Shown: positions 31,131 to 42,842 of the stretch, piece by piece
How the letters are laid out: each line of letters opens with the position of its first letter
Position numbering within the stretch: position 1 is the first letter of the stretch
From: Pollenia angustigena
Taxonomy: Eukaryota; Arthropoda; Insecta; Diptera; Polleniidae
NCBI GenBank assembly: GCA_930367215.1
Contig: OV884056.1
Coordinates: 41,788,308-41,852,307, forward strand
Direction of reading: 5' to 3'
DNA length: 64,000 nt
Position numbers and translations under genes: made by a program
Notes under the pieces: model-generated
Databases searched by the model: none
Told to the model about the DNA's origin: nothing
What the model saw: the letters and a program-made list of their open reading frames with translations, nothing else

Positions 31131-34100
31131 AAGTCAACCTTTATCTTAATACCATTTACATTAAGAATGCTTTTTTTTCATTTAACTTATTTTTTAAAGT
31201 ATCTATCTACACACTTAATTTTCTAAATATTCTTTTCTTATTTTTTGTACCTATTGTGCCATTTATTTGTTTTCTTTTTTTTCATTTTAATTGTGATCAT
31301 AAAATGTTCTATTTGATGTTACTTTGACTTTTTTCCTTTGAATTAGAATTCTGTAGTTGAGTGTTTATAGTCTAGTTAAACATTTATTATGGCATCAATA
31401 AATAAACTGGCATTAGTAAATATAAATACTCGTATGTACAAATATAAATTAGTTTATACACTAGTGATGATGAAGACGATTTGTTCTTGGCAACAACAAT
31501 TTTGCAAAACTTATAATTAAAGTGGGTCTTTAGAAACTTACACGAGACTCTTGAATATTACAATAGAAAAAATTTTGCACGACTAGACGTGTTAGATTTT
31601 TAAAGATATAAAACGTAAGTGGCTGACTGACAACATTTACGAGTAATAAAAATTGTATAGCTCTATTTTATACCTACCAGCGAAAATATAGATTTACACA
31701 GATTTGGTCGTTCGAATTCTTAGACATCGAAGTAATTATCGAAAACTATATGTAAACTACGTATTACCGGTCGTTGTAGAACTATAAGACACTCAGGCGA
31801 TGTCTAACCGAACGATTTAGCTTATTCTTTCTTGCGTGCGATGTTATCTAACTCGCGAGGTTGCAGAATTTGTCGTTTTTATTACTTCCAAAGCATGCAA
31901 CATTTGGGCGATTCACAAGGTGTCATAAAGTCATATGTCTTAAAATAATAACATGAAAAAATATGACTGTAGTGAACAACCCCTCATAATTCAATGTGCT
32001 ATTTTGAATTTAAATCAGCTGATTTAAAACAAATATTAAAAATAAATATTTGCCAAAAATAAAAATATTTTTGAATTCTAATCCATGAATTAATAAATTA
32101 AATTAGATCTTGCCTGACTATTTTCCATTTTTCCGAAGCAAATCAGAAATCATTTTTATTTTGTTTGTGTACCAAACAGCAGAGTCCTAAGCCGATCTAA
32201 ATTGACGCCGCAAGTGATTGGTTGCAAAAATTGCTAGCCGCATTTTAAATTCGGATGTTAGCCGGATGAAATGTTACCATCAACGGCTTCGTCTCACAAA
32301 AACTAATGCGGCTCGGCTCAGGCGCTAAGGGCAGATCTCTTCGGATTAATTACGACATCACAATAAACATAGTGTAAGAAATATTGTAAATAAAACCCGT
32401 ACCAGTTCTAAACGATTTAAAGTTTATTAAGGATTGAATAAAGAAAAAATATACAAATGTATTTTTATGTATAAAGCAAAGGTTGCTACGATTAAAAAAT
32501 AAAAACACAAATTCAAAGCCTACTAAGATTAGGTTTTTAATATTAAACAAGAAGTAATTATAACTAAGTAGTATTTTCAACACATAGTAAGCAAGTTCTA
32601 TTTATTTAAGACATTTTTTGTTTACAAAGCAACAACAATATTTTTAAACCATTGTAAAATGTTAGAATATTGTGACAATATATCATAATAGCACACCTTG
32701 TGAATACATAAAAAAAATCCATATGGCTTAACCCCTGATTTATCTGACTAAAGGCTAATTTTTTACTATCTCACAAGTCTTACGTATTCCATAATACATT
32801 GTGAGATAGAAATCTAACGAGTTTTTTTGCGACTGTCAAAAAATCTAATTTAACACGACAGTTTGTGTTCACACCATCACACAAAGTACAAACACTCACA
32901 CATGAAATAAAATGCAACCCTGATCCAATGAAAAGTATTATTGTTAAGAAATTTTTCAAAAAACGAAAGAGTCGTATGGCATGTCAAACTTTTTTCCTAA
33001 TACTTGTCATTATGGTGAAACATTGCATTCACACTATGACACTTTGTCATATTACTTGAGTTTTTGACAGCAGGGCAGCTCCATAGGCATTTTGCTACTA
33101 ATTTCATTAATACCATTTTTGGCGTTTAAATAAGCACTAGTCTTATTTTTTCGGAAACGGCAGGTGGCAACTCTACTGATATGTCGTTTGTTTTTAAATT
33201 TTCAACGAACATGTTTCTTTTTCAACATCATTTCTCCCCCACTTCCATTCAAGTTTCTCAAGGTGCGTTAAGAAATTACCGGTCTTTAAAGAGTTTTAGT
33301 TGCACGCCATAATGTGTAGTCAGATTGTAGAGTTGCATCAAGTTTTTTAAGATTTTTTAGAATGGATCAACTTTCTAAGCTTTTTTGGGCATTCTTTCGG
33401 TAAATTTCTAATTTGCGGGAATCTGTGAAGTTAATATTCTCTACGAATTCTTCTTATTTCAACCAAGAGTCGTTCGACATCTGTACAATTTATTTTATTT
33501 GGAGGCAAGGCGAATTCACTTTTCAGGAAGCGTTGAAAAACCAGTTGAGCTCCTTTTTTCTTGTTTAGAGAGAGAAATGTCATCTCGCCCAACGAAAGCA
33601 ACACATAAAATGCTATCTTGTGTTGTATTGCCACCACCGCTTACATGAATTCGCCTTGTTTGGAGGCTATGGAAAAATGATGAACAACTAGCTCTATGGT
33701 CACTTCCAGCAACGCTATTTTTAAAGAAAATGTAAAACATATTATGTTTAATTTAACCATGTTATTGTCACCGACAACCATATGACCGACTACAATTGGT
33801 TTTTTGTCCCTAACATTTTCTCGAGACATACTTGCCCCTTATATCCACTTCAAAAGCCCTTATGCCACAACATTTTTTTTTCATTAATTGATACAGAATT
33901 GATTGAAAGAAACAGTAAATGCTAGAAAGAGCAAACTATAAAAAATCTAAGCAAAGTTTTTTAGTTTTTTTTCTTGTTATGGTTTTGTTTCAGGGATGGC
34001 GTTGAGAATTTTTAAAATTGTACCACCAACCTTTAAAAATTTTACCTGATTGTACTAAAAGATTTTTTTAGTAAAATGTTTGACAGCTTGCCATTTATCT

Positions 34101-34732
34101 TAATACAGCTGAACCCTCCGCACTTGGTAAATTGTTCTTTTTCTTTATATTTGCACTGTTCACCAAAACTTGAACAATGCATTAAAAATGTAGTGTCATA
34201 AGGGCTTTACGGGGGCTCCCATACAAATATTGCGTTTTTGAATTCTTAAATTAACTTTTGTGAATAAAATCAAAAGTTGCTGACAGATTTTAATCATTTA
34301 TATCTTGTTTTGTTTGCAGCTTCGTTTTTATATGTCTGCAAAAAATTAAAAGCCTAACTGCATTTTTCAATTTTTGATGAATTTTTAAAAAACAAAAATT
34401 TCGAAATTTTGATAATAAAGTTATTATTTTTTTTTCAAAAGATTTTTCCAAAAAAAAAAATATGTTTCTAAAACGACTGCGCATATTTGAATTTACCTTT
34501 CTCAAAGGAAATTTTATTGCGGAATTTCGTTTTTTTTAGTCATTTCAATAAACTAAACCGTTTTTGAGTTACGGAAATAAATGTTTTGCAACCTCCTCCA
34601 TTTTCGAAATAACGGTATATCTTGAAAACAAGAGCTAACCTAAAAAAACGGTTATCACCACCGGATTCAGCGTACCCGAATTATGTTAATTATGTGCCCG
34701 GCTTGTCTATTTTTTCAACTTACATAGTGTTA
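31131..34732. other. Unassigned A+T-rich sequence
   Basis: I see no convincing gene. A short hairpin (CTATCTCACAA / TTGTGAGATAG) lies at 32766-32809. About 33725-33790 (TTTAATTTAACCATG then TTGTCACCGACAACCA) resembles 40290-40330. A G+C-richer patch at 32170-32340 is unassigned. Short open frames here show no recognisable motif. Confidence 0.35.
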
Positions 34733-34825
34733 TTAACCTTCATAAGGGCTTCAAATTTGCTGACGTTAACGGTCTTCGGGTCAAATAAAAAAAAGTTGAT
34801 ATTTTATATCTAGATTTATTTAGTA

Positions 34826-37800
34826 TATTTATTTATTTATTTATTTTTTTCATTGACTGTCCTATGCTACAAGATTAAATCTTATAATTACAGCATAGGA
34901 TTTTATAAAGCTAAACAGGTTATTTTTGTTTATAAGAATTAACTTAAAGAATTACATATAACAAATAGTAAAAATATCTAATTTAAACATTTTAACAAAA
35001 ATTATAAATAAATTATCATAAAAATAATATTAAAAGTGATTGAACAATTTAAAATCATAAGAACAAAATCATAAAAACAAAATCATAAACATCAAATCAT
35101 TAAACAATAAATCGAGACGCTAAGCGTACAGTTTTAGAACTTCAATTTTAAATTTCCAGAGGCGTATGGCATTGATAAAAAATTGGCATTCAGATACAAG
35201 CGTTCTATATCTAATGGCGATAATTCTTTTACCCCTACTGGATCTCCCAAATCTGAGTAAGTCATGTAGATACTTTGGTGTTTTCTCATAGACAATCTTG
35301 TGCAAACACAAAAGAGTTCGTAGTTTAAGGAGGTTTTCAAATGAGATTCCAAAAAGTTTTGTGTTAAACATGGATACTGAGCCATATCTTCTGATACCAA
35401 AAACATATCTCACAATATTCCCGTAGATGGATTTTAGTTTACGCTTACTAACAGCATCGCAATTCGAGAAAATTTCACACCCATAGAGCAAAGATGGTAT
35501 TAAATAAGCTTTAGCAAGAAGCATTCTAATATTTAAAGGGGTGCAATGTTGAGTGGCCCAGAGTGTTCTTAACATTCCATATGTTCGTCCCACAGCACTG
35601 TTGACGTGATTTGTCCAGGAGAGAATGTCGTTAAATATAATTCCCAGGTTTTTGACAGAGGTTACGATTTCGATTTGCTTGTTGTTAAGTCTAACGTCAA
35701 AAATACGATCAAGATTAAGTAATCGCTTATGAATAACAATGCATTTCGATTTTATCGGGTTAAGACAAAGCCCATTTGCAGCTGCCCATTTATGTATGTT
35801 ACTTAAATCATAATTAAGCTTGGAGATCGATGCATTCAGCATTTTGACTGTGCTACTGAGATATACCTGGACGTCGTCAGCGTACATATGTATGTTACAA
35901 TATTTGAGTTGAACCGGTAGATCATTAGCATATATGGAAAATAAAATGGGACCCAAAATCGATCCCTGAGGCACACCTCTTGTTACAGAGACTGTTGCAG
36001 ATATGCGGTTATATAAAACTACTGCTTGAGAACGATCAGATAGGTACGAAGACATAAGTTTAGCTGAGGTGTAACTAAAATTAAACATATGTTTCAGCTT
36101 TTCACATAAAATGAAGTGATCCACAGTATCAAAGGCTTTTGAGTGATCGAGTAGTATCAAGAGAACCACTTTTCCATTATCGATTTGTTGCCTTATTTCT
36201 TCAGTAACACTCAACAGAGTTGTGACATAGCTATGCTTTGGACGAAATCCTGATTGCCTTTCAGTAAGTAAGTTATTTCTTTTGACAAAATCGCTTATTT
36301 GAGAATGTAACAACTTTTCAAAGACTTTAGAAAGAAATGGAAGGATTGCAATTGGCCTAAACTCCTTGTTTGATTTAGGTATTGGTATAATCTTTGCATA
36401 TTTCCATTTAAGTGGGTAAGCGCTTTTTGTAATGATGTTGTTGAAAAGATATGTTATATAAGGTAAAAGAAATGGCAAAAGTATTTTTATAAATTTTAGG
36501 TGTATATTATCAAATCCAACGGCATTTGACTTGATTATTGAACAGCACAATACGATATCAAATTGATTAACACATTGTAGTATTCAGGGTTAGAATCAAC
36601 CATAGGTATATTCATAAAAGTGTTACTAATTTCGTTCAAGTCAGCAGATAAATTTCTGTTATTTTCTACTATTCCTATACCGATTTCTTTTATAGTTTGC
36701 CATGTTTTTTTGGAATTAAGCGCACTGGAAAAACGTTGAGAATAGTATTAAGATTTTGTTGCTCTAATTAGACAAGTGGTATCCCTTCTTAGTCGACGAT
36801 ACTTTTCATGTAACTTCGTGGTTTTATAACGTTTCCACCTTTTGTATGCAATATATCTTTGCTCAATGAGATGCCTAATTGTTTTATTGAACCAAGGTTT
36901 AGAGTTGTTTGAAATACGTTTTGTTTTTATTGGAACAAATAAGTCATACAGATGTAGTATATTATATTCAATGAACGATAATTGTGAGTCAACTGAAGGA
37001 ATGGTGTAAATCTCACTCCAGTCAATACTTAAAAACTTGTTGATTAAGAGCTGCATATTTAAGTTCTTAAAATCACGATAAGTATGCAGTTCTTCTTCCC
37101 GTATCAATTTAAAATCATAGGATGCAAATATCAAGTCATGTTTAGAAAAACCTGGCGCTGCAATTTGATCATAGAAAAGAACAGACGTTACATTTCCAAC
37201 GAAAAATATATCAAGAAGGCTATTTCTTGTTGATGTGAAGTGCGTTGGGAGGCAGTTATTTATGGGAGTTAGTCCAACTGACATCATATTATCAGCTAAA
37301 AAGGTTTGAGTTAGCAAATCTGAGTTGAAATCTCCAGAAATTAAAATGTCAGTAAATGGCAAAGTAATCGTTTCTAATTTCTTCATAAACTTAGTTATAT
37401 CAACGTTACGATTTGGTCTATAAACACAACCAAGAAGCATTTTTTTACCAAGTGATAAAACCTCGACAAAAATATATTGAACCAAATTTTTCTTATCATT
37501 CTCAACTTCTCCATCCTCTTTATCATCATTTTCTTCATCATTATCACCAGACTTACAATGAAACTTACAAGGAATATTGTTCCTGACAAAGATGGCAACG
37601 CCACCAGCTCGAGTCTTTCTATCTGCTCGGAAAGTATTGTATCCCGTGAGTGAAATAAGACTGTCGGGTATTTTTTCATCTAGCCATGTTTCAGATACGC
37701 ATACAACGTCTATTCCAGAGTTTTTAAAAGTATATCGAAACTCATCCATCTTATTATTTAAGCTCTGTGCATTAATATGACAAATTTTAACACCATTACT

Positions 37801-37900
37801 TTGCTTAGCAAATATACGAACCATATTCATTGTCATATTCTTGGAACTACTATTCACACTATTTAAGTCTGACATTGTTTAAATATAAATCAAGAACAGC
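34826..37900 (-). mobile_element. LINE (Jockey/CR1-group non-LTR retrotransposon)
   Basis: Read on the minus strand: a start near 37900, an endonuclease (EN) domain, a reverse transcriptase (RT) domain, a 3' untranslated part after 35120, and a tail of AAAT repeats ending about 34826. No ORF1 (gag-like) is visible, so the copy is probably 5'-truncated just before ORF2. Only one in-frame stop and one frameshift separate EN from RT, so it is a comparatively young insertion. It lies between the ends of the 34737-38983 element. Confidence 0.85.
35120..37875 (-). pseudogene. LINE ORF2: endonuclease and reverse transcriptase, nearly intact
   Basis: The protein nicks target DNA and copies the element RNA at the nick. 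The N-terminal apurinic-like endonuclease (37875-36748, about 375 residues) shows ICHINAQSLNNK, VVCVSETWL (catalytic E), GGVAIFVRN, LLGCVYRP, ISGDFN and SKHDL, covering the family's active-site blocks. A single TAA at 36748-36750 interrupts the frame; translation in the same frame continues with YYSQRFSSALNSKKTW and then runs into a frameshift near 36560-36580. The RT part (36550-35120) has FRPIAILPFLSK, QSGFRPKHS, LLDHSKAFDTVDH (motif A), RGVPQGSILGPILF and MYADDVQ (catalytic YADD at about 35873-35884). It ends with an AIRLWKF tail comparable to the fragment at 9834-10106. The clade (Jockey versus CR1) is not resolved by eye. Confidence 0.9.
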
Positions 37901-38983
37901 CCTAATAGTAACGCATTGAAAGTTGAAGCTATATATTGAAGCTTTAGTTATTGTTAACATTTATTGCGAATACAAAAGTACATTTAAAATAAAGTGGCTG
38001 TATCTGCTTTGTGACATAATTGACAACAACTTCTTTTTGAATGGTAAACATATTTTTTCCTCGATTTTGATGGAAGATGGCGGGTGGTGTTCCTGCTCAG
38101 CTACTGCATGCACTTTTTTGCAATTTTTCGTGAAAATTAGTCTTTGGGTAATGTTTTTGGCTGCTTGATATAGGGAGCGGCAAGCTGAAAACTAAATTTT
38201 CTAAGAAATGTCGATGTTTGGCAAAACAGTTTTCGTTCTAGCCATGTTTAGCTGATGTTAATGATAGTCTTTAGTTGTCAAAAGCTCTCGTGGCAATTCA
38301 GTCTTGTTTTTACATATAGTTCATACTAAAGTAATATGATTTTCTAGCAATTTTTGTCCCAATTAGTACGATGTAAAGCCATTTTCTGACGTCATACTGT
38401 AACATTTCAAACCAACTGTCAAATCAAGAACTACATGCACACATTTGTTTATTTCAGGCAAAGTTCATTTTGTATATTCCAGGCATAACTAGTCAACCAT
38501 TAGAGTTTATAGCTCACGTACCGGCGCGAACTTCTCTTAAATTTAGCGTTCACTGCGAGTAAACTTGTTGTCAAAACTTAGTACTCTCGAAAGCTTTTTG
38601 AATCTGTTTTATTTGATCTATATACATATATACAATTCAGCTAACTAGAGAACCAAATTTTTGGTGTCGCCAACTTCAGTCCAATCAATACCAAATCCAC
38701 ATTTACCTTCATTATTAGTAAACTTCAAAATAACTTATGTCACAGGAGGAGAAAAAAAATTCAAGAATTTAGCTACAGATCAAATATGACCCAAATATCT
38801 TAAGTGCAAAAAATTTTATAAATATTTTTTCTGCCAATATTTTTTTCTGAAAACCTAACGTGGTTGTTGGCATTTAAAATTAAATAAGTCTTAAAATATA
38901 AAAAATATAAGTCACTCACTCTTAGAAAAAATTTAACTTTTATTTAAAAATGGGTCAGATTTGACCCGAAGACCTTATGAAGG

Positions 38984-39891
38984 TTTATTAAGATTGTGGC
39001 ACAGCGGGATTTAATAAAAAATATATTTTCAATCCTGATAAAATCGCACATTCCTCCCTTTTGAAAAGGTCTTATTGCCACCTGCAATTTAAATTTTAAA
39101 GAAAAACCTTGTTGAACATATTAATCTTGTATCTTTAATACTAAAAAAAAAAATCATTCTAATTTATTTTGCCTTGTGGCTTTTTTTTAATTAACTGGCA
39201 AGTCTCATGTTATCAAAGCTCTCAAATCAAATAAATAAAAAAAAATTAAATAAAAATAAACATATATTTTTTAAGTTTCGTAAGACTTGACTTTCGGACA
39301 ACAAGTGCTTCAAAATATATTGAGTCTTGTGTATTCATAAAGTACTTTTATTTTCAATTATTTTGTATTAAATTTAACTACATAAAAAAAACAATAAAAA
39401 TATGACTTTACAGAATTTCACAAAAAAAAAAAAAAAAAAAAAAATTCAAATGTTATGAAAAATAATAAAATAAACACTTTTGTTATCAGTGCTTGAAAAA
39501 CACACGAGTACGAAATATAAAAAAACAAATTGGTACCAAGCACTTGAATTTTTGGGAAAATAAAAGAAAAAGAAGAACAGTATCAAAATATTACGATCAA
39601 TTCACGTTATAAATTCATCAATAAGAATTCATTTCATTATGGGACTTTTCAATGTGTACGTGTGTGTGTGTGAGTGTTTAGTAATATTCAATGTAGAAAC
39701 TCATTTTGCTGATAAGAATTTAAGACAAATAATTTATATTTCTAATATCGAGTACAATTACTATATACCTATTATGACTACAAATATACATACATAACAG
39801 CTACCTTTATAGAGAAAAAGCAATAATAAAAAACAAAACCCTAAACGTGTGGTAAAATTCGATAGCTGTATGGAAAAATAGGTTAAGGTTT
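38984..39891. other. Unassigned A+T-rich sequence
   Basis: It includes a 20-plus A run (39422-39443) and a short TG repeat (39658-39672). No gene is recognised. Confidence 0.4.
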
Positions 39892-40691
39892 GGCTGTAGG
39901 AAAAATCGCCCAAAGAAAAATGGCCAAAAAAAAAATAAATGAAAAATCGCCCAAAAAAATTCCATGTAAAATTGGGCCTGAATTCATATGAAAAGTGACC
40001 CAAAATTGTTGGGCTATTTTTCGTTACTATTGGGTGATTTTTCGTTTTTTAAATTTGGTGATTTTTCATTATGAAAAATCACCCAAAAATATTAAATGAA
40101 AAAAGCCCATCTTTTCGGGCATACTATTTGTCTAAATCATTCATTATTACTATACGACGAATTCCTAAATGTTATTTATAAAAATAACGGGACATACTGC
40201 AAAAAGGTGTCCGTGGACAAATCCCCGCAGGGCATATATGCACCCAGAGAAAAAACAACAAAACCATTTTTAAAAACATGTTGACCATATTATGTTCAAT
40301 TTAACCAAATCATTGTCACCGACAACCACATTATGGTAAAATAAGTTTCTTTAAAAATAGTTTTGTTGGTTGTGACCATAATAAAACAGGGTTTTCTCTT
40401 ACATTTGTAAGTTACTAAATTTATATGAACAATAAACACTGTTTTACAAATTGGGTAATTTTTAATTTTTAATTTTTTTTTTTTTTTTTTTTTTGTTGGG
40501 AAAAAATTCGTTTTTTCTTTTTGGGTCATTTTTCATTTTTATTTTGGGCTCTTTTTCGTTTCTTTTGGGCAAAATTTAATATTTTACTTTTGGGTTATTT
40601 TTCATGTTCTTTTGGGCGATTCTTCATTTGGGCGATTTTTCATGTTTTTTTTTTTTGGGCCATTTTTCTTTGGGCGATATTTCCTACAGCC
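39892..40691. mobile_element. TIR element built of GAAAAATCGCCCAAA repeats
   Basis: The left end GGCTGTAGGAAAAATCGCCC and the right end, reverse-complemented GGCTGTAGGAAATATCGCCC, continue through AAAGAAAAATGGCC on both sides. Toward the centre the motif AAAAATCGCCCAAA, or its complement TTTGGGCGATTTTTC and near variants, recurs about ten times, so both halves are saturated with it. It is non-coding. The middle (about 40236-40430) appears to be a separate insertion. Confidence 0.85.
40236..40430. repeat. Inserted segment with GGTTGTGACC-type motifs
   Basis: It starts near CACCCAGAGAAAAAAC and contains ATTGTCACCGACAACCAC and TTGGTTGTGACCATAAT. A related stretch is at 33725-33790. It lies in the centre of the 39892-40691 element and lacks that element's CGCCC motif. 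Boundaries are approximate. Confidence 0.45.
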
Positions 40692-40702
40692 TTTAGGTTT
40701 TT

Positions 40703-41280
40703 ATACCCTCCACCACTTGTGGTGCATTACGGTATAATAAGTTTGCCCTTCTTTATATAAATTATATAAATTCATAACCTTGAGTAATTTTAAGTCGACT
40801 TAAACATGTCCCTCCGTCCGCTCATTTGTTGAAATCATGCTCACTTTCGAAGGACTCAAAAGGAAAGAACAATTTTGGTGTTAAAAACACGCCATCAAAT
40901 TTCTTGAAGATCGGTTCATAGTTCAAAATGCGCCCCACATAAAGCCAACTCTCTGATAAAACTTAAGTGCGCCTTAACGAATTATACTTTTGTAATGAAA
41001 TTAAGTCTTTCATTGTTCCATAAGACTAGAAAAAACAGCAAAAAATTGTTTTAAACATCGGTCTAAAATGTGTAATAGGTCCTTTATAAGACGTACTTTT
41101 GAAAAAGGCTTTAATAATCCTACAACCGCAACTAATTTTAGTACTGTGGGGTCAGTTTTTAAAATAATTGGTTTATAATTTCTAGATCCTATATAAATTC
41201 CGTCCTGCAATATTCTTAAACTTTGTGGAGGTTATCATAGATTCGCCATACCCAAATATATCACTTTTACTTGCTTTGGT
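40703..41280. repeat. Dispersed repeat R4, second copy
   Basis: It begins TTTTTATACCCTCCACCAC, contains CATGTCCCTCCGTCCGC and CTCACTTTCGAAGGACTC, and ends TTTGTGGAGGTTATCATAG with ATTCGCCATACCCAAATATA, the same order as 27501-28300. It is non-coding. Confidence 0.75.
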
Positions 41281-42800
41281 CTAATATTTGTAAATTACAT
41301 TAGGGTATTCAAATGAAAAATGAAAATAAAAATGAAAAACAAAACAAAATATGTACTTTGGACTTCAAGAAGAATTCTTGATAAAAGTACGAAAAAACAG
41401 AAGTTAGGAAAAACATGTAAAATAAATTAAAATGGATAATCATTCACAGAAAAAATTATTTTTCCAATTCAAACAAAAAATTTATAGAATCAAACAATTT
41501 TTTGTCTGAAATCGGTCCTATAAACAAATTCGCATATTCAAACAATTTATTTGCATTTTGTTTATTGAAAAAAAACACTGATTTTTTCAAACAAATAAGT
41601 TAACTGAATCAAACAAAAAGTTTACTGAAATTCATATACTAAATTTCAAAATCAAAAAAAAAAAAAGGTTTTTGCACAAGCAATGATGCGCACACAAGCA
41701 GGCACTTTATAAGAAGATGATGGCAGAGAGAGCAGAGCGGCCGGCTGGCTTTGAGACACATTTTTTTGTTGGAATAATTTTTGAACGAAGTCTTTTTTTA
41801 TACACACAATGTTTTTCGTCATCACTCACTGTTGCTGTATCCTTTCCTTTGCTAATGAAGAAGAAATGTAACCCAAAAACGGCGACAGACCGACTCGATA
41901 TGTTTTTCTTCATCATTATATTTTTGTATTTGATGTATTTAAGCAAACAGTTTGAAAAAATTGAATACGGGATTTTGGTTTTTTTTAACCAACCAAAAAT
42001 TTATTTTGTTTCATATAATGTTGTTATTGTTTCTGTTGTTTAAAAAGAGTGAAACGTTTTTTTACCTGTTATTTTTTTGTTTTTTTTTTTTTTACTTCAA
42101 ACCTCTTTTCTTCTTACTGTTGTACTTTTTTAAAGAGTCCAAAAATATACTGTGTTTTTTGTTGTAGTTCTTAGATTTCACATTAGGAAGTGTTGCTTAC
42201 GATCAAATACAAAAATGCAAAAAGACGACAACATTAAAAAGCGTTAAATATTTCATACAAAATTATGAAAACTTGAAACTAATAACGCGTGTATTATATT
42301 TTTGAATGGTTGTCAACATTTTTGTTGGTTAAATAAAAATCAAACAAAAATTTTAATTGAATCAGTAAAAAAATTTGTAGAAATTAAAAAAAGTTTCAAA
42401 CAAGCGTTTGTTTGAAAATAATTCGGCAATAATTTTTTCTGTGTTCAAAGCAAATTCCGATCTACCAAAGGTTAAATACAATTTGGTTTAAGGATTGAAG
42501 TTTGACTATTGACGTCAGCAGTCGTCGATGGCTGCGAGTGTTAAACGCCAAGCCCTCTAAAGAGATTGAGTGGTTGCAATCGAAACATGTAAGGGTAAAC
42601 TGTCCGTAAAAAACGCCTGGGTTTTTTTATCAGTAAATTTTAACTAATTTCATGTTGTAAAATTACTTTCTTAATAAAAATAATTTAATGAAAATTATAT
42701 TTGATGAACTTAATCCTAGTTAAAAATATTACAAATTTGGATAAAAAACCAGAAATAGTTCAACAAAATAACCACAACACTAATTATTGTATTCACAAAA
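41281..42800 (+). repeat. tRNA-like SINE-type repeat, second copy (split)
   Basis: The flanks of the CACAG element (about 41410-41444 and 42444-42800) together match the minus strand of 23400-23800, for example GGTTTAAGGATTGA, GACTATTGACGTCA and GTCGTCGATGGCTGCGAGTG. The B-box region is degraded here (CGCCTGGGTTTTTTTA), so this copy has no usable pol III box. It provides an empty-site comparison for the 2-bp duplication of the CACAG element. Confidence 0.7.
41445..42443. mobile_element. CACAG...CTGTG element, family 2, copy B
   Basis: It has the same ends and order of blocks as 11276-12015 but is about 260 bp longer in the right half. TT flanks both sides (41443-41444 and 42444-42445). Removing the element plus one TT restores the sequence seen uninterrupted at 23740-23790 (minus strand), so the duplication is 2 bp. 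The frame at 41717-42043 is not conserved in copy A, so no gene is called. Confidence 0.9.
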
Positions 42801-42842
42801 GGCTATTTATCAAGTCATTTATTTGGGTTTGTATTTATCTAC

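Larger units (their letters stand above)
34737..38983. mobile_element. Candidate TTAA-type (piggyBac-like) TIR element hosting the LINE
   Basis: CCTTCATAAGG at 34737-34747, preceded by TTAA, pairs with CCTTATGAAGG at 38973-38983, followed by TTTA. A second shared block, GGTCTTCGGGTCAAAT on the left and ATTTGACCCGAAGACC on the right, supports the pairing. If TTTA is a mutated TTAA, the duplication and the CCY-type terminus suggest a piggyBac-like element. Its interior is mostly the younger LINE. No piggyBac transposase is visible. Confidence 0.5.
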
